This document shows positions 16,868 to 21,378 of a DNA stretch of 21,378 bases, piece after piece. A program made the position numbers and the translations under genes. The number at the start of each line of letters is the position of its first letter. Position 1 is the stretch's first letter. Under the pieces are notes generated by a model. It made no database searches, was not told the DNA's origin, and saw only the letters and a list, made by a program, of their open reading frames with translations. Source of the DNA: Chara braunii. Its lineage: Eukaryota; Streptophyta; Charophyceae; Charales; Characeae. The DNA lies in contig BFEA01000083.1 in NCBI GenBank assembly GCA_003427395.1, positions 1,857,675 through 1,879,052 of the forward strand, in the 5' to 3' direction.

Positions 16868-17788
16868 TGCAAGGAAGATGAGCAATAGTGAACTTCAGCA
16901 ATCAGACAGCATCATACATATGAGTCCAGATAGTCGTGACCTCGAACCAACAGCAGAATTGCATCACGAGTTTCACCAAATAAGAACACACCAAGAGTTC
17001 ACAATTGACAATGCTGAAATAGTCCCATCATCATCATGAACGAAGAACCAGAGTTGATATCCTATCTGGCGCTCGGCGCCCAGACTACATGTGGCAGATC
17101 CTATCTAGCCTATACTACAATGCCGAAGTTGACGACAACAGCTCTCCTGAAGTACGAGCATACAGCGACCAATGTCGCACGCTTCCAGCACCACGTATGT
17201 CTCTCGCCTTACTCACAACCTCGTTTCCCAACACACAGATGCCACTTGCACCCAAGGACCACCCTGCGCCACACCCAGCTTACGGCAACGCAGCTCGGCT
17301 ATGGCTGCCTGCTCCTTCCCTGCTCGCCCGTGAGCGCGTAGGCGCCAGCCAGCAAATAGCGCAGCAGCGTTTGCGCAGCATGCGGCCAGCACCCGAATGC
17401 CGAATGAGGAGGCAGGCCCTTTGCTATATCGAAGTGGCCTGCCTGCGTCCAGTCCCAGGAAGCTTCCAGTAGGCCCCGGTAGCCTGAGGCCCAGCACCAT
17501 CGAGAACAGGCCGGGCCAGATGTGGTTGCATGCGCCCAACTGCCTTTGGCATGTGTTTGGCCCAGTACCCGTATCCAGCCCAGGGCCTGCTTTCCATTCA
17601 TTCACACAGGCGGCCCAGGGTCTGGGTTCTCTCAACCAACTGGCGCTGCGCAACTGCCTGAATTTTCTTAGTTGCGCAAAGGCCGAAATAAGGCCCTGAG
17701 GGGCCTCGTCGAGCCTGCCTTCACTTAGGGCGGCCGACAGCCTTCCAAAAAGGGGCCGAATGGGGCTCATAGAGGCAGTGGCCTCGCA
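16868..17788 (-). mobile_element. 3' LTR of the Pol-bearing element
   Basis: On the minus strand it begins TGCGAGGCC directly after a polypurine tract and ends CCTTGCA, giving canonical TG...CA ends and 921 bp. It is collinear with the LTR at 3819-~4810 but clearly diverged, so the two half-elements belong to one family and not one insertion. It carries a GGCGCTCGGCGCC block (17065-17077) and GGCTATGGCTGCC (17297). Frames inside it (for example 17213-17809 minus) are not coding. The far side (16863-16867) has no matched duplication in the window because the other end of the element is missing. Confidence 0.75.
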
Positions 17789-17800
17789 TTCCCTCCTCCT
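17789..17800 (-). promoter_or_regulatory. Polypurine tract
   Basis: The minus strand reads AGGAGGAGGGAA immediately upstream of the TG that starts the LTR. This is where plus-strand DNA synthesis is primed in LTR retroelements. Position and composition fit; it lies about 25 bases below the stop of the last Pol segment. Confidence 0.8.
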
Positions 17801-17825
17801 TAGCTTCAACAGTCCTCTGAGAAGC

Positions 17826-18212
17826 TCAGTCTTCGACCATTGGGCGATTTTCTTTCTGCAAAGATTTCTCGTAGTGGGCTACAACTTGCGGAGAAGTCTG
17901 CATGAGTTCCTCCCTGGTAAACCAGCGGTCCTCCCTCGGATCAGTATGATGTCGGAACCGAATACGATACTGCAGCTTCGATTTCGAAGGACGTCCCTTG
18001 CCTGTTGTTCTTGGAACTGGCAGCTCCCGGTGGTCAACAATATCGTCGATGTCGACCTCTCCATCCATGATTGGGGGAAGCATTGAACGACGAGATGGAA
18101 ACTGGTCTGTTTCCTTGAAAGGTGCAAGCTTGGAGGAGTGAAAGACAAGGTAAGTGCGTAAGTGACCAGGGATGCGAATAACATAAGACGGGCCATCCGG
18201 TTCATTCCCCAC
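17826..18212 (-). pseudogene. Integrase C-terminus with chromodomain-like tail
   Basis: The last Pol segment begins after a frameshift near 18205-18215. It reads GPSYVIRIPGHLRTYLVFHS, SKLAPFK (the integrase C-terminal fold region), then a Pro/Asp-rich linker and VDIDDIVDHRELPVP, followed by SKLQYRIRFRHHTDPREDRW and FTREELMQTSPQVVAHYEKS. The I-DHRE...QYRIRF.H...EDRW..EEL order is that of a chromodomain-like targeting tail (chromovirus group), with the usual Lys-Trp-Lys core replaced by RIRF. It stops 25 bases before the polypurine tract. Family assignment is good; the exact chromodomain class is uncertain. Confidence 0.75.
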
Positions 18213-18905
18213 GACTGTGGCATGAGCTTGCGTTCCGAGGACTTGACCCAGACTCTCTCTCCTACCTGAAACGTAGAGGGCCGGCGGTGTTTGTTCTCAG
18301 ACTCTATCATCGCCGCATGTGCCTTGTGCATCTGTTCAACAGCCTGCTGCATCAGCTGCTCATATCGATAAGCAAACTTTAAAGTCCCAGGTGCAGCGGT
18401 TGGCTGATTGTCAGGTAATAGAAAGTCTAAAGCCAGTTGGGGTCTGAAGGTCAGTAGCAGGCTGTTAGGACTGACTCCGGTTGTGTTGTGCACAACGTTA
18501 TTGTACAAACTTGCGATGAGAGCAAGTTTCTCATCCCAATCTACCTGATTTGGCTTGATGTAATGCCTTAGCAGGAGTTGTACAGCACGGTTCATTTGTT
18601 CAGCTTGCCTGTTTGCGTCACGATGATTGCCTGATGTCATCTGCAGTTGCGTACCTTGCTCTGCCGCTGCTGCTTTCCACAAGTCACTTGTGAATCTGAC
18701 ATCCTGTCACTAATTATGGACTTAGGTAATCCAACGTCTCTAACCCCATTCTCTTTGAACATATTAATCACATACTACGTTTTAGCTGTTGCCGGCATCG
18801 CAACTAATCTAGCAAACTTACTAAACCTATCCACAATGACGTAGATGTAGCGCATTCCACTCTTGCTGGTGACCAGCGTATCCATGAAGTCCATGGACAG
18901 GCTCT
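18206..18905 (-). pseudogene. Integrase catalytic core, frameshifted
   Basis: The core that would insert the DNA copy into the genome. The three acidic residues are all present: Asp in SMDFMDTLV (codon 18889-18891), Asp in SIISD (18706-18708) and Glu in NRQAEQMN (18599-18601), spaced about 61 and 35 residues, the D-D-35-E layout of the family. Frames break near 18905 (one base lost), at a TAG codon near 18775 after MPATAKT, at about 18705, and near 18205. Flanking sequence reads YVIVDRFSKFARLVAM, EQGTQLQMTSGNHRDANR, HYIKPNQVDWDEKLALIASL and STFQVGERVWVKSSERKL. The segment after VWVK is shortened relative to neighbours of this family. Confidence 0.85.
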
Positions 18906-19490
18906 CACCAGGCCTTCTGGAATCGGAAGGGGCTTCAGCAGCCCAAGAGGAGCCTGAGTACGTGGCTTGTCTCTTTGACAGACCTGACAAGTCTCCACGT
19001 ACAACTTTGCATCTCTCATCATTGTGGGCCACCAAAACTGCAGCAGATTAGCCGCAGTCATTTTGAACCCAAAATGTCTTGTGGCGTCATGGCATTCGCC
19101 TAAAATTAAACTACGCAAAGACTCTCTATTAGGCACACATAAACGTTTATTCCCTGCCTTCTCAAGGAATAGCAGGCCGTTGACCAACTCAAACTCGACA
19201 GAAGTTCCTTTGTCCTTTGCCTTGAGTCTGCGTATGATCTCGGCCATAAACGGGTCCTCCCGATAGGCTTCCACCAACGACTGAGTAACATTGTCCGCAA
19301 GCCCAAACTCAGTGACCAGCGCACCTGAGAAATCAGGTCTACGCAACAAGGCATCGGCAACCTTGTTATACTCGCGCTTGATGTACTGGGGCTCGAAGTC
19401 ATGTTGCTCAATGACTTGGATCCAACGCTTGAGAGCGTCAAAGAGTACAGGCTGAGTTCCCATCCATCTCAGGGTCTGATGATCAGTCAT
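18905..19490 (-). pseudogene. RNase H end and integrase zinc-binding domain
   Basis: The frame opens with MTDHQTLRWMGTQPVLFDAL (RNase H C-terminal part with its Asp-His pair) and continues FEPQYIKREYNKVADALLRR, an RNase H hallmark. A tether follows, then ESLRSLILGECHDATRHFGF and ETCQVCQRDKPRTQAPLGLL, which supply the H-x4-H and C-x2-C ligands of the integrase N-terminal zinc domain. Frame is lost after PLPIPEG near 18905, where the core continues in another frame. Mutations seen: DALLRR where DALSRR is usual, and one residue lost at LLQFWW. Confidence 0.85.
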
Positions 19491-20015
19491 GAGGATGAAG
19501 AACCTCCCAAGGAGTAAACCGCATAGAGTTCCTTCTCATAGATGGACTTAGCCAACTTCTGAGTGGGCATTTTTTCAGACATGTACTCTACTGGCCTCAA
19601 CTTTTTCCCCTCCTGTTGTGCAAGTACGGCGCCTATGCCGTATTGGCTAGCATCCGTAGTTACTATAAATGGCGTATCAGGATCAGGAAGTTTCAAGACT
19701 TTGTAATGCGTCAACGCATGCTTCAGATGTCTGAAAGGAGCCTCGCATCTCTCAGTCCACTCCCATGGGGTGTCAAGTCGGGTCAGATCAGTCAAAGGGG
19801 CGGTAACTATGCTATAGTTCTCCATGAAGTTGCGATAGTAGCCGGTCATCCCTAAGAACAATCTCATCTCAGTCACAGACTGAGGACGCGGCCAGTCACG
19901 AATGCTGGCCACCTTCGCGTCATCGGGCTTCAACCCTTCCGTGGAAATCTCATGACCCAAGTACAAGACATGGGTGCGGCCAAACTCGCACTTCTCACCG
20001 TTGATCTTGAACTTC
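19487..20015 (-). pseudogene. RT connection and RNase H N-terminal part
   Basis: The frame reads, after a shift near 20015, [100 protein letters not shown] and KSIYEKELYAVYSLGG. This covers the RT thumb, the connection and RNase H with its first Asp (TDAS) and Glu (YEKE). Near 19500-19515 a short deletion (about a dozen residues by family layout) plus a frameshift removes the stretch before FFILMTDHQ. RNase H would therefore be inactive. Confidence 0.85.
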
Positions 20016-20396
20016 TACTATCGAGGAGACTAAGGACTTCGTCCAAATGTGCAACGTGCTCCTCGACAGTCTTACTAAAGATAAGTATGTCATCAAGGTA
20101 CACGATGACAAACTTATCCAAGTAGTCATGGAATATCCGATTCATAGCGTGCTGAAAGGTGCCAGGAGAATTGCAAAGGCCGAAAGGCATCACCACAAAC
20201 TCGTACAGACTGTACCTGGTCTGAAATGCGGTTTTCTGTTGATCCTCGGGCCGGATTGCAATTTGATGGTACCCGGACTTCAGATCTATCTTACTGAAGT
20301 ACCGACACCCTTGCACTCTATCAAGCAAATCATCGATGCGCGGTAGGGGCTCTTTGTTCTTGACAATGATGGTATTGAGGCCCCTATAGTCAACTA
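19930..20396 (-). pseudogene. Reverse transcriptase, N-terminally truncated
   Basis: RT motifs in order: [80 protein letters not shown] and [20 protein letters not shown]. The catalytic box is YLDD (20089-20100), a usual Ty3/gypsy variant. The first catalytic Asp is in FSKIDL. The protein homology begins abruptly at about 20396; the fingers region that should precede VDYRG, and everything before it (protease, Gag), is absent. Frame is lost near 20015 after DEVLSLLD. Confidence 0.9.
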
Positions 20397-20747
20397 GATG
20401 ACCTGTTGCAGCTTCGCCCGCAAAAACAGAAAACTAAAAAGCACAAAAGAAAGAAAAAGCATAAAGAACTGCCCTATCATATGCCGCTTCTTTCACAAAA
20501 ACAAAAAGAAGGGCCTGGGAGCATACAGAAATCCGCGTGCAAGAAATAGGAGGGAATACCACCAAACTTTTTTGGCTTCTTATCTGCGAGTGTTTTGTTT
20601 GGGAAGCCGCTGCCTTTGCAGCATCGTTTTTCTTTGGTGCTGTGCAAGAACTGTGAACTTTTATGAGAAAATCGTGTCCGTAGTCCAATTGACGTTTTTG
20701 CTAAAGATTCCGATTCAGACTTTTGTTTTCTATGTTCTCTGAATATG

Positions 20748-20879
20748 TTTGTGATAAAGCGATCTTGCATGTATGCCTCCTGCTTACTTGCCAAGTCTCA
20801 ACTCTATGTGCGCAAGTGCATGCGCGTGTGGGTGAGTTCTCTCGGGTTTGCGATCAATCGATCTTGCATGTATCCCTCT
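20748..20879. repeat. Direct repeat pair, 99-bp offset
   Basis: About 33 bases at 20748-20780 recur at 20847-20879. Both share CGATCTTGCATGTAT, preceded by GTTTGTGATAAAG versus GTTTGCGATCAAT. The offset of 99 is a multiple of three, so a plus-strand frame repeats VCDKAILHVCLL and VCDQSILHVSLF, and the minus strand repeats YMQDR. Confidence 0.8.
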
Positions 20880-20962
20880 TCCCCGGGCCAATCATCAATG
20901 ACATGCGCTTGTTGTTGAGTTGGTGGGGTCGGATGATGTCATTGATGATTGGCCCGGGGAAG
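20878..20962. repeat. 27-bp perfect inverted repeat with 31-nt loop
   Basis: The left arm 20878-20904 (starting CTTCCCCGGGCCAATC) is the exact reverse complement of 20936-20962 (ending GATTGGCCCGGGGAAG), with 31 bases between. This is long and error-free compared with the decayed sequence around it. It could be a transcribed hairpin, a foldback end or a very recent inversion-duplication. Confidence 0.95.
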
Positions 20963-20986
20963 TTGTTGGAAGGCGCCTCCAACAAC
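20962..20986. repeat. Near-perfect palindrome around GGCGCC
   Basis: GTTGTTGGA and TCCAACAAC flank a central GGCGCC, with one extra A on the left side. It starts at the last base of the 27-bp inverted repeat, so two hairpins stand back to back. Confidence 0.9.
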
Positions 20987-21198
20987 AATAGGAGTGCCAC
21001 TGATGTTAAGAAGCAGGGGTTTTGCATTGTATGAATGATGAAACAATCAGCAGCATTCAATCTGCTTGGCAGTTGCTCTTTGTGTGGGGGACTTGTCGGG
21101 AGTAGCGTTGACATGGGAGCCATAATGTCGGGCGTTCATTTTGCAACATTTCCTGCAAGGCAGACGGCAAAGAAGAAACGAAGTAACACGTGCCCCCC

Positions 21199-21201
<3 letters not shown>

Positions 21202-21251
<50 letters not shown>
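21202..21251. repeat. (TC)25 dinucleotide microsatellite
   Basis: An uninterrupted 50-base TC run preceded by C8 and followed by CTCCCCCC. It resembles the run at 5416-5469. Frames through it are artefacts. Confidence 0.95.
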
Positions 21252-21254
<3 letters not shown>

Positions 21255-21378
21255 CCCCCTTGACTTCGAGCTTGGAACCCTTAACTCCACCCTGACCTTC
21301 CCCTAACCGGCCTCCCCCTCCCCCCTCCAACCTGTCAATCCCCTGATGAGTCGGTGAATAGTCCGATTGCGCCACGTG

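Larger units (their letters stand above)
20397..21378. other. Right edge: no gene called, repeats and hairpins
   Basis: Beyond the RT break the sequence becomes A-rich (20420-20515, plus strand) and then mixed. No retroelement protein resumes. The longest frames (20723-21034 plus, 20477-20794 minus) overlap each other and show no domain. The stretch holds a 99-bp-spaced direct repeat, a long perfect inverted repeat, an adjacent palindrome and a TC microsatellite. Confidence 0.5.

Noticed and set aside
17213-17809. 198-codon minus-strand frame
   Set aside because: It lies inside the LTR and crosses the polypurine tract, which does not code in this family.
310-20396. One complete retrotransposon spanning the window
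   Set aside because: The order on the minus strand would put Pol before Gag, the LTRs are diverged, and each half has its own truncation.
310-20396. Reassigned stop codons as an explanation for in-frame TAG/TGA
   Set aside because: TAA, TAG and TGA all occur in frame, and frameshifts are common; ordinary pseudogene decay explains this better.
1-21378. CRISPR array, rRNA or bacterial operon
   Set aside because: There are no spaced identical repeats with unique spacers and no rRNA-like blocks; the retroelement content is of plant type.

Overview
The window looks like a stretch of a large, repeat-rich plant-lineage nuclear genome. It contains no intact host gene that I recognise. The reasons are: plant-type Ty3/gypsy retrotransposon remains with tRNA-iMet primer-binding sites; long (CT)n microsatellites; and many decayed reading frames. 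The style of the Gag (alanine-rich start, coiled coil, a capsid whose sequence I associate with charophyte-type elements) and of the Pol makes a streptophyte alga such as Chara my best guess. That guess rests on recalled family resemblance, not on a search.

Layout. 1-309 is unassigned and holds one ambiguous base (225). 310-~4,810 (minus strand) is the 5' half of a Ty3/gypsy element: LTR (3819-~4810), PBS (3804-3815), a long leader, then Gag and protease (2516 down to 310), broken by stops and frameshifts. ~4,811-6,540 holds a second, related LTR (from 5643) with its own PBS (5630-5641), a dense array of TTGAC-core motifs (4985-5141) and a (CT)27 run. 6,617-~12,340 is the most unusual part. 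On the minus strand there are five to six diverged, broken copies of one unknown coding unit spaced about 0.8-1.0 kb apart, plus an unrelated broken frame (7882-8334). The plus strand is strongly pyrimidine-rich throughout this block. 12,340-13,867 shows nothing I can name. 13,868-16,390 is a ~1.06-kb direct repeat (two copies and a fragment) around a 54-bp minisatellite; each full copy carries a ~72-codon frame with only in-frame indels between the copies. 16,390-16,866 is AT-rich with a hairpin and a duplicated segment. 16,868-20,396 (minus) is the 3' half of another Ty3/gypsy element: a truncated RT, RNase H, integrase, a chromodomain-like tail, the PPT and a 921-bp LTR with TG...CA ends. 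20,397-21,378 holds a 27-bp perfect inverted repeat, an adjacent palindrome, a direct repeat and a (TC)25 run.

All the recognisable genes are retrotransposon genes (Gag, protease, RT/RNase H, integrase), and all are dead. The two half-elements lie in the same orientation and have related LTRs, but each is truncated, so they are separate insertions and do not make one complete element. The unit array between them is the main candidate for something undescribed. I could not assign it to any family, and the evidence for it is translation-level similarity read by eye.
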